Source: Numidum massiliense
Lineage (GTDB): Bacteria; Bacillota; Bacilli; Thermoactinomycetales; Novibacillaceae
DNA: 64,000 bases
Reading direction: 5' to 3'
Assembly (NCBI RefSeq): GCF_001375555.1
Contig: NZ_CTDZ01000009.1
Coordinates: 2,039,758-2,103,757 of the forward strand
Shown here piece after piece: positions 7,408 to 14,958 of the stretch (positions are counted from its first letter, which is position 1; each line of letters starts with the position of its first letter). Under the pieces are notes generated by a model that was not told where the DNA came from, made no database searches, and worked only from the letters and a program-made list of their open reading frames with translations. The position numbers and the translations under genes are program-made.

Positions 7408-9023
7408 GTATGTGTCAAGCTTTACTCGACGACCTTACAGGATCAAGGATTTAAAGACCTAAATATGTCATTCCCTAACGTTCACTTGTTGTCCGCCCTT
7501 GAGGAGTTAACTCTTCAAGGACGGCGATTAACCACCTTATCCAAATACCCAATAGCACTTGAAGCTGATGCGGCACCTACTTGGATCCTGCCAACTTGAA
7601 CCCCAATGTGATCCGACTTACCTATTCGCCTCGCATGGCGTTTTAGTTTTTGTGTCACTTGGCGGTTGGGCCAGACAGTTAATAATGCCTGTCTCAACGT
7701 CCCATTGGTAACGCCTTGTTGTACTTTGGCGATGGCTTGAGCCCCTTCTTCACTCCAGTACATGCCACGACGTTTCATGCGGTATGCCAGACGTCTCTGG
7801 TTCGATTCCATGCATCCCATCCTACGAGCATTTTTTGGCACGTCTGGACTAACCTCACGCCAGTCGCAGAGGATCTCCCAGTGCCCTTCAAGATACTTCT
7901 GCATGTTCTCGATACGCTTTTCCTCTCGCTCCGTCTCTGCATTTCCCTGTGCCGTATCAATCACCGCTTTAAACCTATCCTTATTTTTTTCGGATATTGC
8001 CTTTTCAATTTGAGGAATGAGCCTTGGCTGGCGGCTCAACCCGCGACGAATACTCCTCTTTACGTGAAAAGGATCCAATTGGCGGACAACCGATGTCGCT
8101 TCAGAAAAGGTATTTTGAACGCGTTCCTCAGAGATCCATGAAGCCGCATCCGCATTAGTCGCCACATGTGTATGTGAGAGATCCCAACGATGTCGAATCG
8201 CTGCATAACCTATTTCCCAAAAGTCATCCACCGATTCAACGGTAGAAAAGACGTGACGATCTGTTAACGAGACACGCTGTCCGTTTTGCTCCCACCCGGT
8301 ATAGGCAAGCATATTTTTGATCTCTATTCCTTTGCCTCTCCCTTTGACGTATAAGCCATCTGCTTCGCAATATAAGTGCTTAACGGACGGAGAGTTAGGA
8401 ATTACCGTATCCTCAAAAATTCGATCCCTTTTTTCAGCATCCATGACAGCTTGAGCTTCACCTGCTTCTTTTACTAAGCGCTGAAACGTCGTATGGCTGA
8501 TCGTTATACCGGCAAGTTTTTGCGTGACCTCTGAGGCGAGGCGGTAGGTCATTCCCGGCGCTGCAGCTAACTCTGCTCCGAGCATCATAAGGTCTGGGCT
8601 GTATCTTTTACGGCGTTTTAAACCGATTGCCTCATCGACAGGGTAATGTGCGTTTCCGTTTCGGTCGTACATCAAGTGGCGTTTATAGGACACTGTCCCA
8701 AAAAAACTGGTGAACTCCCGGCTGTCCAATCGCTCACTTTTCCAACCGTATTTTTCCTTGTAATGCGTCGTCATCATCTGATCGAGCTGCTCCAAAAATT
8801 CTCCGAACAGATCAGCCATCACTTCCATCAGGCGAATACGTAAGCTTTCCCAAAACGACAACATATCTGTAGACTGTTCCAAGATAGTAGCGATTTCTGG
8901 TATAATGGTTTTCAAGGAAGACCTCTCCTTTCGTGGTGGTTAGGAGTACTATTTAGGTCTTCCTTTTCTATATTCTCCCTCCAAATTCCTGCTAAAACCC
9001 TTCGAGAGAAATGTTACACATAC
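7408..9023 (-). mobile_element. ISLre2-family insertion sequence, complete
   Basis: A 1616-bp element holding one full transposase gene. The ends form imperfect inverted repeats: 17 of the first 24 positions match between 7408-7431 and the complement of 9000-9023, and both begin GTATGTGT. It is flanked by a perfect 9-bp direct duplication, the size known for ISLre2. An intact gene, recognisable ends and identical duplications indicate a recent insertion between nagB and the 9164 gene. Confidence 0.93.
7515..8915 (-). CDS. ISLre2-family transposase (UPF0236)
   Basis: A 466-residue transposase, full length for the family. Typical segments are the helical N-terminus with KYGWKSERLDSREFTSFFGTV-type start, GMTYRLASEVTQKLAGITIS, the acidic YCEADGLYVKGRG and the C-terminal RMGCMESNQRRLAYRMKRRG. 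Start is TTG with AAAGGAGAGG upstream. No frameshift or stop is seen, so it should be active. Confidence 0.95.
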   Translation of the reverse strand: MKTIIPEIATILEQSTDMLSFWESLRIRLMEVMADLFGEFLEQLDQMMTTHYKEKYGWKSERLDSREFTSFFGTVSYKRHLMYDRNGNAHYPVDEAIGLKRRKRYSPDLMMLGAELAAAPGMTYRLASEVTQKLAGITISHTTFQRLVKEAGEAQAVMDAEKRDRIFEDTVIPNSPSVKHLYCEADGLYVKGRGKGIEIKNMLAYTGWEQNGQRVSLTDRHVFSTVESVDDFWEIGYAAIRHRWDLSHTHVATNADAASWISEERVQNTFSEATSVVRQLDPFHVKRSIRRGLSRQPRLIPQIEKAISEKNKDRFKAVIDTAQGNAETEREEKRIENMQKYLEGHWEILCDWREVSPDVPKNARRMGCMESNQRRLAYRMKRRGMYWSEEGAQAIAKVQQGVTNGTLRQALLTVWPNRQVTQKLKRHARRIGKSDHIGVQVGRIQVGAASASSAIGYLDKVVNRRP

Positions 9024-9032
9024 TCGTGAATT
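9024..9032. repeat. Target site duplication, right copy
   Basis: TCGTGAATT immediately outside the right end of the ISLre2 element, identical to 7399-7407. Confidence 0.9.
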
Positions 9033-9163
9033 TCTGTGGGCGTTCGCTTCTGCGTTCGGGAGAGGGGGCATACGCCTCAATTGATGCGTGGGGGGTCATT
9101 TTTTGTTATCAGAAAGACGAGCGAATTCATATGTTATAGTGTTTAAACGAGGAGATGAGGGCG

Positions 9164-9460
9164 ATGTACGATCTACCATACACTGTGCACGGCTTAGCGA
9201 TCCAATACCATCCGTCACCGATGTGTGACTGTCCCCAATGTCGGTGGTGGTTCTACGGACACCCTTACCCGTTTGATCCTTACGGCTACGTATCTTGGCG
9301 CCCCTCGCCCTTTGCGCGGTCGCGCACACTGGACGCTACTCCTCTGACGGAGCGCACACCTAGCGACACGAACAACTTCTTTACTAACCCGCGACGTTTG
9401 CTGTTACTCATCTTACTCATCATCGTCATCTTTTGGTTTATTGGGGGCGTACGCTTCTAA
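9164..9460 (+). CDS. Small tail-anchored protein, sporulation-type (tiny membrane-tail family)
   Basis: A 98-residue protein. The second ATG (9164) is preferred because GAGGAG lies nine bases before it and abuts the first. The head is aromatic and Pro-rich with a CDCPQC cluster (residues about 21-26). The C-terminus is a single hydrophobic segment (LLLLILLIIVIFWFIGG) after NPRR. That tail is nearly the same as in the three tiny proteins at 10213-10854, so the four form a family with different heads. CATATGTTA upstream (about 9128) resembles a sigma-E/K -10 element. Function unknown. Confidence 0.75.
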   Translation: MYDLPYTVHGLAIQYHPSPMCDCPQCRWWFYGHPYPFDPYGYVSWRPSPFARSRTLDATPLTERTPSDTNNFFTNPRRLLLLILLIIVIFWFIGGVRF

Positions 9461-9488
9461 CGGAGAAACACTGACTAGCCCCGTGAGA

Positions 9489-9528
9489 CAAAAAAAGCTG
9501 TTGCCCGTAAGTGGCGGGCAGCAGCTTT
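9489..9528 (-). terminator. Intrinsic terminator of the 42-bp-repeat gene
   Basis: Minus-strand AAGCTG-C-TGCCCG pairs with CGGGCA-A-CAGCTT, then seven T. It may also stop + strand transcription from the 9164 gene. Confidence 0.8.
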
Positions 9529-9539
9529 CACTTATGTTG

Positions 9540-10181
9540 CTATAAATTCCTGCTCTCGCTCGGAAAACCCGAGCGTGGAATGGACACTCGCCCCATACCC
9601 GGGCTGATCCCTTGCACGCCCGGGGCGAACCCAGGACCAGACGGCGGACCACCCATTCCAGGACCAGGCGGCGGACCGCCCACCCTCGGACCGAATCCGG
9701 GTTCGTGTTCGATACCCAATCCGTACCCTTGTGGGCCCATGCCTAGGAAACCATCAGGACCGAACCCGGGACCAAGCGGTGGCCCGCCCATACCAGGGCC
9801 ATAGCCAGGGCCACCCATACCTGGGCCGTCCATGCCGGGGCCGAAGCCGGGGCCACCCATACCTGGACCGTCCATGCCGGGGCCGAAGCCAGGGCCACCC
9901 ATACCTGGACCGTCCATGCTGGAGCCGAAGCCAGGGCCACCCATACCTGGGCCGTCCATGCCGGGGCCGAAGCCAGGGCCACCCATGCCAGGATCGCCGT
10001 ATGGGCCGTATCCTTGACCTGGCGGACCCCCTTTACCTGGTTTAAACAAGCGGCGTCTTTTGCCTTTGCCTAGGCGTCCTTTTTGCCGCATGCCGTACCG
10101 GGGAGGACCGGGGCCGGGGCCGAACTTGGAGACGCCCGGATACTTTCCACGCATCCGCCGCATGATAAGCGATTTTAGCAA
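9540..10181 (-). CDS. Gly/Pro/Met-rich repeat protein, probable spore coat component
   Basis: A 213-residue protein starting at TTG, with AGGAGG seven bases upstream. The first 50 residues are strongly basic (MRQKGRLGKGKRRRLFKPGK), followed by a Gly/Pro/Met region with four 14-residue repeats (MGGPGFGPGMDGPG type) encoded by 42-bp units. The C-terminus is a degenerate continuation. There is no signal peptide or membrane segment. Neighbouring tiny membrane-tail genes and the composition suggest a coat or exosporium filler protein; this is inference. It is not a true Gly-X-Y collagen repeat. Confidence 0.75.
   Translation of the reverse strand: MLKSLIMRRMRGKYPGVSKFGPGPGPPRYGMRQKGRLGKGKRRRLFKPGKGGPPGQGYGPYGDPGMGGPGFGPGMDGPGMGGPGFGSSMDGPGMGGPGFGPGMDGPGMGGPGFGPGMDGPGMGGPGYGPGMGGPPLGPGFGPDGFLGMGPQGYGLGIEHEPGFGPRVGGPPPGPGMGGPPSGPGFAPGVQGISPGMGRVSIPRSGFPSESRNL
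9809..9992 (-). repeat. 42-bp tandem repeat inside the Gly/Pro/Met protein
   Basis: Four full units start at 9809, 9851, 9893 and 9935, with a partial fifth from 9977. The spacing is exactly 42 bp and units differ at only a few positions. The reading frame is kept, so each unit adds 14 residues. Confidence 0.92.
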
Positions 10182-10212
10182 ATCATCCCCTCCTTTCTGC
10201 GCCCTTTCCGCC

Positions 10213-10308
10213 TTAGTTCCAAATGAACCAGAAGAAGATGATGATCAACAGGATTAACAACAACAACCCGCGATAGTTGTAAAAACCGTATCCAGCGTAA
10301 TTCTTCAT
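10213..10308 (-). CDS. Tiny membrane-tail protein 1 (31 residues)
   Basis: Starts MKNYAGYGFYNYRG and continues with the hydrophobic tail LLLLILLIIIFFWFIWN. GGAGG lies ten bases before the ATG. The tail is identical in the two genes upstream. The layout (Gly/Tyr head plus one membrane segment) recalls the YjcZ-type tiny sporulation proteins, but the tail sequence differs from the usual form. A CATACGATA element (10345-10353) stands about 40 bases upstream. Confidence 0.82.
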   Translation of the reverse strand: MKNYAGYGFYNYRGLLLLILLIIIFFWFIWN

Positions 10309-10344
10309 AGGCGACAGACCTCCTCTCTCTCTTCGCAATCACCA

Positions 10345-10353
10345 TATCGTATG
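10345..10353 (-). promoter_or_regulatory. Sigma-E/K-like -10 element, gene 1 of the tiny family
   Basis: CATACGATA on the minus strand fits CATA-N3-TA. The same nonamer occurs at the matching place before gene 2. Confidence 0.5.
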
Positions 10354-10413
10354 CCTGTATGGCGAGGTTCGTATGGACATTTGTTTAGCATAAAAGATAA
10401 ATGTTTGAAAAAA

Positions 10414-10441
10414 ATGCCCAGCTAAACGCCTAACCAGGCAT
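10414..10441 (-). terminator. Weak terminator after tiny gene 2
   Basis: Minus-strand ATGCC/GGCAT stem with a long loop, followed by seven T. Confidence 0.45.
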
Positions 10442-10451
10442 CGTTAGAGGG

Positions 10452-10577
10452 CTAGTTCCATATGAACCAGAAGAAGATGATAATCAACAGGATTAACAGC
10501 AGCAATGCGCGGTAGTTAAAGAAGCCGTATGCTCCTTTCACCGGATAAGAGTAGCCTGCGTATCCATCTACTCCCAT
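10452..10577 (-). CDS. Tiny membrane-tail protein 2 (41 residues)
   Basis: Head MGVDGYAGYSYPVKGAYGFF, then NYRA and the shared tail LLLLILLIIIFFWFIWN. AAAGGAGG lies nine bases before the ATG. Same orientation as copies 1 and 3, with its own upstream CATACGATA element, so the copies seem to be separate transcription units that arose by tandem duplication. Confidence 0.84.
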   Translation of the reverse strand: MGVDGYAGYSYPVKGAYGFFNYRALLLLILLIIIFFWFIWN

Positions 10578-10611
10578 GTAGCAAAGTCCTCCTTTGTTAT
10601 TAAATTCAACA

Positions 10612-10620
10612 TATCGTATG
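10612..10620 (-). promoter_or_regulatory. Sigma-E/K-like -10 element, gene 2 of the tiny family
   Basis: CATACGATA, with the same following TG as before gene 1. It is about 35 bases upstream of the start codon. Confidence 0.5.
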
Positions 10621-10682
10621 CGTACAATCATCCTGCCGTATAGACGTTAGCGGTGGGCATTCGTTTAATTGTCACTCTAGAT

Positions 10683-10708
10683 AAAAAAAACCCGGCATAC
10701 GTGCCGGG
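10683..10708 (-). terminator. Intrinsic terminator after tiny gene 3
   Basis: Perfect 7-bp stem CCCGGCA/TGCCGGG with a TACG-type loop, then eight T on the minus strand. Confidence 0.9.
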
Positions 10709-10728
10709 CGTTACTTTGACAAGAGAGG

Positions 10729-10854
10729 TTAGTTCCAGATGAACCAGAAGAAAATGATGATCAACAGGATTAATAGGAGCAAGCCACGGTAATTGTAAAA
10801 ACCGTAACCGCCATAACCTTTGTAACCGCCGTAACCGCCGTATCCCGTACTCAT
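10729..10854 (-). CDS. Tiny membrane-tail protein 3 (41 residues)
   Basis: The head MSTGYGGYGGYKGYGGYGFY has a GGY/GYG repeat; NYRG and the shared tail LLLLILLIIIFFWFIWN follow. GGAAGGAGG precedes the ATG, and a perfect terminator follows. It is a paralogue of the two downstream genes and related through the tail to the 9164 protein. Confidence 0.85.
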   Translation of the reverse strand: MSTGYGGYGGYKGYGGYGFYNYRGLLLLILLIIIFFWFIWN

Positions 10855-11014
10855 TCGTTTGTGTCCTCCTTCCATGCCAAAGTTATTACACTATATGGAA
10901 CTGGCGTTAAACCTGTATACGCACTTATACTGAGTGAATGGCCCAACTTTTTTGAAACTGCCTCAAACGGCGACGTGACCCCCTTCTTCCGCTACCGCCG
11001 ACCGTTCGTAATAG

Positions 11015-11043
11015 TTGCTATCACCTGACAGGAATATTATAAT
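11015..11043 (+). promoter_or_regulatory. Sigma-A promoter of the antiporter gene
   Basis: TTGCTA and TATAAT separated by 17 bases, 70 bases before the ATG at 11113. Confidence 0.75.
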
Positions 11044-11112
11044 GTGAGCTGTACAAATCATTAACTCCCCCGGAAAAAATTGTGATTCGGTAGTTAGCGA
11101 AAGGAGTATGGC

Positions 11113-12246
11113 ATGTTTTATGTAAAGCTTCTTATTATTTTGGTATGCGTTAAACTAGCTGGGGATTTATCCGCGCGCGTGGGACAACCCCCCGTACTCG
11201 GCAAGCTCCTCGTCGGTGTGCTCGTCGGACCGGCTGTGTTAGGATGGATCGAATACGATGATTTAATCCACCAGTTTGCTGAAATCGGAGTGTTATTGCT
11301 CATGTTCGTCGCCGGACTAGAAACAGATTTAAACGAATTGAACAGGAACCGTAACTCCTCGCTCGCCGTTGCAGTCGGCGGTGTTATTTTCCCCTTGTTA
11401 TTCGGTTATTTAGCGGGGAAACTCATCGGGGTGAACGATATCGAGGCGGTTTTTTTCGGTCTTTTACTATCTGCGACATCCGTTAGCATTTCCGTGCAAA
11501 CGCTGAAAGACATCGGAAAACTACAAACGCGGGAAAGTGTCACCATATTAGGCGCGGCAGTCGTCGACGATATTCTCGTCGTTATTTTACTCGCCTTTAT
11601 GACGAGCTTCATGCTGGAAACCCCTGGCGCAGACGAAAGCGTCCTGCTCGTCATCGGGAAGCAAGTGCTTTTCTTCGTACTCGTCTTTTTAATTGGTTGG
11701 AAACTTATACCGTGGCTCATGCGCCTTATGTCAAAATTAAAAGTGACATACGTCATCGCCAGCGGTGGACTCATCGCTTGTTTCGGCTTAGCTTTCTTAG
11801 GGGAAAGTCTCGGTGTCGCGGGAATTATCGGTTCTTTCGCCGCCGGGTTAGCGCTCTCGCGCACCGAATACAAAGCAGAAGTAGAGCGTTCGGTCGAACC
11901 GATTGCCTACACGATCTTTGTCCCCGTCTTCTTCGTTAACATCGGATTATCGGTAACGTTTGAAGGGTTAGGCGACCAAATATGGTTCATCGTCGGAATG
12001 ACAATTTTGGCCATTTTGACGAAGTTGATCGGTTGCGGCTTAGGCGCCCGCATGACTGGCTTCAACACGAGTTCCTCGATCGCGATCGGTTCTGGGATGA
12101 TCTCGCGCGGGGAAGTGGCGCTCATTATCGCCCAACTCGGATTGACAGCAAAAATTTTACCCGTCGAATACTATACGGCGATGATCATTGTAGTTATTTT
12201 AACGACGATCGTGACACCGCCGATGTTGAAAAAAACGTTCGTTTAA
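11113..12246 (+). CDS. CPA2-family cation/proton antiporter
   Basis: A 377-residue polytopic membrane protein (about 12 segments) of the monovalent cation:proton antiporter-2 family. Early motifs GQPPVLGKLLVGVLVGP and EIGVLLLMFVAGLET are typical. The paired aspartates in AAVVDDILVV (about residues 152-153) mark the ion-binding core, as in electrogenic NapA-like members. It lacks the C-terminal TrkA domains of KefB-type members. AAAGGAG precedes the ATG. It is monocistronic behind a sigma-A promoter. The ion (Na+ or K+) cannot be told from sequence. Confidence 0.92.
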   Translation: MFYVKLLIILVCVKLAGDLSARVGQPPVLGKLLVGVLVGPAVLGWIEYDDLIHQFAEIGVLLLMFVAGLETDLNELNRNRNSSLAVAVGGVIFPLLFGYLAGKLIGVNDIEAVFFGLLLSATSVSISVQTLKDIGKLQTRESVTILGAAVVDDILVVILLAFMTSFMLETPGADESVLLVIGKQVLFFVLVFLIGWKLIPWLMRLMSKLKVTYVIASGGLIACFGLAFLGESLGVAGIIGSFAAGLALSRTEYKAEVERSVEPIAYTIFVPVFFVNIGLSVTFEGLGDQIWFIVGMTILAILTKLIGCGLGARMTGFNTSSSIAIGSGMISRGEVALIIAQLGLTAKILPVEYYTAMIIVVILTTIVTPPMLKKTFV

Positions 12247-12322
12247 CGTTCGTTTAGAGAAACGACGACAAATCAATCGAACCACTACATGTCGACCGGA
12301 CAATGTTACGCCAAACAAAATA

Positions 12323-12381
12323 TGCGCCTCCGCACAGGACGTTGGCACGCGATCGTTACAACATCCTGCTTCGGAGGCGCA
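12323..12381. other. Long two-part hairpin between convergent genes
   Basis: TGCGCCTCCG pairs with CGGAGGCGCA; inside it CAGGACGTTG pairs with CAACATCCTG (one G-T) around a 14-base loop. No T-run follows on the + strand, but TATTTTGTTTGG follows on the minus strand, so it may terminate the MFS gene. Confidence 0.6.
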
Positions 12382-12413
12382 TTGTCGTTCAATAAGTTCC
12401 TACCCGCCTAACG

Positions 12414-13622
12414 CTAACTACTCCTGATCGCCTTCCGCTTGAAGCTGACGAAGGAGAAACGGAACCACACGCTGTTAATTAACAGAAGCGCTGCTGTCAC
12501 TAAAAACAACCCTTCAATACCGATCCAGTTAGCCACGTACCCACCAGTAATCGGTCCAAGCATGTTCCCGAGAGCCACGGCGCTGTTACTGTAGCCGTAA
12601 GCAGCACTTTCTTTCCCTTCCGGCGCGTGACGACTAATGAGTGAGTTGAGCGCCGGCAAGAGGCCGCCGATAAACAACCCTAACATGAAGCGCCAAATAA
12701 GCAATTCCCATACAGAACTGACAAAGGCGTGTGGAATGGAGAACAGACCCGCGCCGATTAAAGCAGCCATAAGGACGTACTGTGAACCGTACTTATCCCC
12801 TAATTTTCCGAGCTGTGGGGCGGCCATAATGTTCGCGAGCCCTGTGACTGCAGTGACAAGACCGGCAAAAAAGACGACATACCCGCCCGGGGCACCGAGT
12901 TCTAGGACGAACAGCGACATGAGCGGCGACGGACCCATCATCGCGAATTGGATGAGAAAAGCAACAGTAAACAGTGGCACGAGTGATTTGTTGTGCAAAA
13001 TGAGGGCCGCATCGGCACGTACACTCGCTCTTTTCACTTTTGACGGATCCGGCTTATGCAATTCTGTGACCTTGAATAAGACGACCATCGTCGCGGCCAA
13101 GATGACGAATCCCGTTATGGTGAAAATTGCGCGGAAACCGATCCACTCCGCAAGTAAACCACCGAATAGCGGCCCCATAATCGAACCAGACACCCCGCCC
13201 GCTTGTAAAATGCCGAGGGCATACCCGACGCGGTGTTTCGGTGTATTCGTAGCGGTTAAGGCGATCGCCGCAGGCATAAAGCCGGAAATGAGTCCGTTGA
13301 CGAAACGCAACAGCAACAAATGAACAGGGGATGTCGCCAACCCCATGAGGACGATTGTAATCGACATCCCGATCCCGGAGCGGATGACCATTAATTTTCG
13401 ACCGTACTTATCGGCCAGTGTCCCCCAAATTGGCGAGACGAGAAAAGCCGAGAAAAAGTTAATCCCAAAAATAAAACCTGCCCAGATTTGCACTTTATCC
13501 GGGTCAGTGACACCTAAATCACGCAAGTAGAGCGGCAAGAAGGGGATGACCATCGTAACCCCGGCCATCACTAAAAATTGCGCTACGGCTAAAATCCATA
13601 CATTTCGCCGCCATGAATCCAT
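12414..13622 (-). CDS. MFS transporter, multidrug efflux type (DHA1)
   Basis: A 402-residue, 12-segment major facilitator. The loop 2-3 motif is GTLADKYGRKLMVI and the second-half copy is GKLGDKYGSQYVL. Helix 5 carries the antiporter motif C (GVSGSIMGPLFGG), which is typical of drug exporters. The ATG at 13622 is preferred over an adjacent TTG; AAAGGAG precedes it. The substrate is unknown. Confidence 0.9.
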   Translation of the reverse strand: MDSWRRNVWILAVAQFLVMAGVTMVIPFLPLYLRDLGVTDPDKVQIWAGFIFGINFFSAFLVSPIWGTLADKYGRKLMVIRSGIGMSITIVLMGLATSPVHLLLLRFVNGLISGFMPAAIALTATNTPKHRVGYALGILQAGGVSGSIMGPLFGGLLAEWIGFRAIFTITGFVILAATMVVLFKVTELHKPDPSKVKRASVRADAALILHNKSLVPLFTVAFLIQFAMMGPSPLMSLFVLELGAPGGYVVFFAGLVTAVTGLANIMAAPQLGKLGDKYGSQYVLMAALIGAGLFSIPHAFVSSVWELLIWRFMLGLFIGGLLPALNSLISRHAPEGKESAAYGYSNSAVALGNMLGPITGGYVANWIGIEGLFLVTAALLLINSVWFRFSFVSFKRKAIRSS

Positions 13623-13734
13623 CAATTGTACATCTCCTTTAAGTCGTTCCCACTTCTACCAGTCATTCGTGCCGGTAATATTTCGCCTATCGAAATTTAT
13701 CTTCAAATGAAACAGCCTGCTTCTGCAGACTGTC

Positions 13735-14007
13735 CTATTGTTGTCCTATGAGCGTCAGCCATGGTTGATCGAGTAACCCGTCGTATTCTGTAGGTATTTC
13801 CTTACGCTTAGACTTCTCGACGCGAATGACAAACGGCATTTTTTGGATGCGGTTCATGAGTTGACTTTCCTTCCGCGCATCAATATACATGCAGACGTAG
13901 TTCAACTTCTTCGACATGTAGTGTATGTTTCCGTAACGCCCAAGGGAACGGGCTTTACGTAGGTCTTTAACCCAAACAGCTAAGCCCGTGCGCTCTGCTA
14001 TTTGCAT
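13735..14007 (-). CDS. ylbG: YlbG family protein (DUF2129)
   Basis: A 90-residue cytosolic protein. Signature AVWVKDLRKARSLGRYGNIHY, then SKKLNYVCMYID, as in B. subtilis YlbG. The role is unknown. In Bacillus ylbG directly follows ylbF; here a lipoprotein gene lies between them. AAAAGGAG precedes the ATG. Confidence 0.92.
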   Translation of the reverse strand: MQIAERTGLAVWVKDLRKARSLGRYGNIHYMSKKLNYVCMYIDARKESQLMNRIQKMPFVIRVEKSKRKEIPTEYDGLLDQPWLTLIGQQ

Positions 14008-14103
14008 TGCAAAAACTCCTTTTCGATAAGAAGGGGAAGTTCAACACTTTGTTTCATAATAGCACGAATAATGGCTGAAGGCAACAATTATTTGTTTAAC
14101 TTT

Positions 14104-14814
14104 TCATTCGTTTAACTGTTCCACCTTCACAATGGCGCCACTCTGCGGTGAACGGTATGACACCTCACCTGCGTCAACGCTTAAGTCTCGGTCAGTTATT
14201 TTTAACTTGGCGACGACGTGTAACGGTTCGCCTTGCTCTTTTTCTGTCTTCCCGACGACCGTGACATCCCATACGCCCTTCGGGTCACTCGCCGTTAGGT
14301 TTTCAAAATAAAATTTCAGGTACACTTTTTTGTTTTTCAGGTTTGGTAACGCCTTGTACGCAGCTTGCCGCACGTGATCCGAACTGCTGCTGGCCATCAA
14401 TTCCCCGCCATTTACGTTGCGCAATGTCACTTGCGGAAGCCGTTTGTCCTTCCACCAGCTGCCTTTCTCGATCCGAACCATTTTATGTAATGATTCCGTT
14501 TGTTCTCCTTCGTTATGATTGCTTTTCTCCCAATCTAACTCGATCTGTATTTCTTTGCTGTTCGCCTGCACATTGCTGACGAGAAGCGGGTACGAACCGT
14601 ATTTTAGCGTGTCACCGCTAATGAGGATGTCGATGGCTTTGTCGCCAATATTAACGATTTTTGCTTGCGGTGTCACCTGGTCAACATCCGCTTCAGACGC
14701 GTCAAGTACTGTAAACAGGACTTGCGCCTGGTCGTTTCCGAAAATAAACTGACATCCAGAAAGAAGTACAATACTGATCGCTAGTACAACAACCATCCAC
14801 TTTTTCCCCGTCAC
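14104..14814 (-). CDS. Hypothetical lipoprotein
   Basis: A 236-residue exported lipoprotein with signal peptide and lipobox LLSGC (Cys21). The mature part is soluble and beta-rich (VLFTVLDASEADVDQ, VYLKFYFENLTASD, VWDVTVVGKTE), with no recognised domain. GTG start with AGGAGGGG upstream. It lies between ylbF and ylbG on the same strand and may be an insertion into the ancestral pair. Confidence 0.8.
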   Translation of the reverse strand: MTGKKWMVVVLAISIVLLSGCQFIFGNDQAQVLFTVLDASEADVDQVTPQAKIVNIGDKAIDILISGDTLKYGSYPLLVSNVQANSKEIQIELDWEKSNHNEGEQTESLHKMVRIEKGSWWKDKRLPQVTLRNVNGGELMASSSSDHVRQAAYKALPNLKNKKVYLKFYFENLTASDPKGVWDVTVVGKTEKEQGEPLHVVAKLKITDRDLSVDAGEVSYRSPQSGAIVKVEQLNE

Positions 14815-14884
14815 GGCTTTCTCCCCTCCTATATTATAGGACGATATAGAAGCCTATTCGGTTTCAATCGTTACGTTCTTTTCA

Positions 14885-14918
14885 AAAAAACCGCTGCCAA
14901 ACGAATTTGACAGCGGTT
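14885..14918 (-). terminator. Intrinsic terminator of ylbF
   Basis: Minus-strand AACCGCTG/CAGCGGTT stem followed by seven T. Confidence 0.88.
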
Positions 14919-14958
14919 GCGCGTTCTGTTTATAGCGCTTGCCGCGATCGCACACTGC

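Noticed and set aside
9809-9992. CRISPR-like array
   Set aside because: The repeats are contiguous without unique spacers and lie inside an open reading frame.
9731-10045. Arg/His/Gly-rich + strand ORFs opposite the 42-bp repeats
   Set aside because: Repeats keep all frames open; only the minus-strand frame has a ribosome binding site and a terminator.
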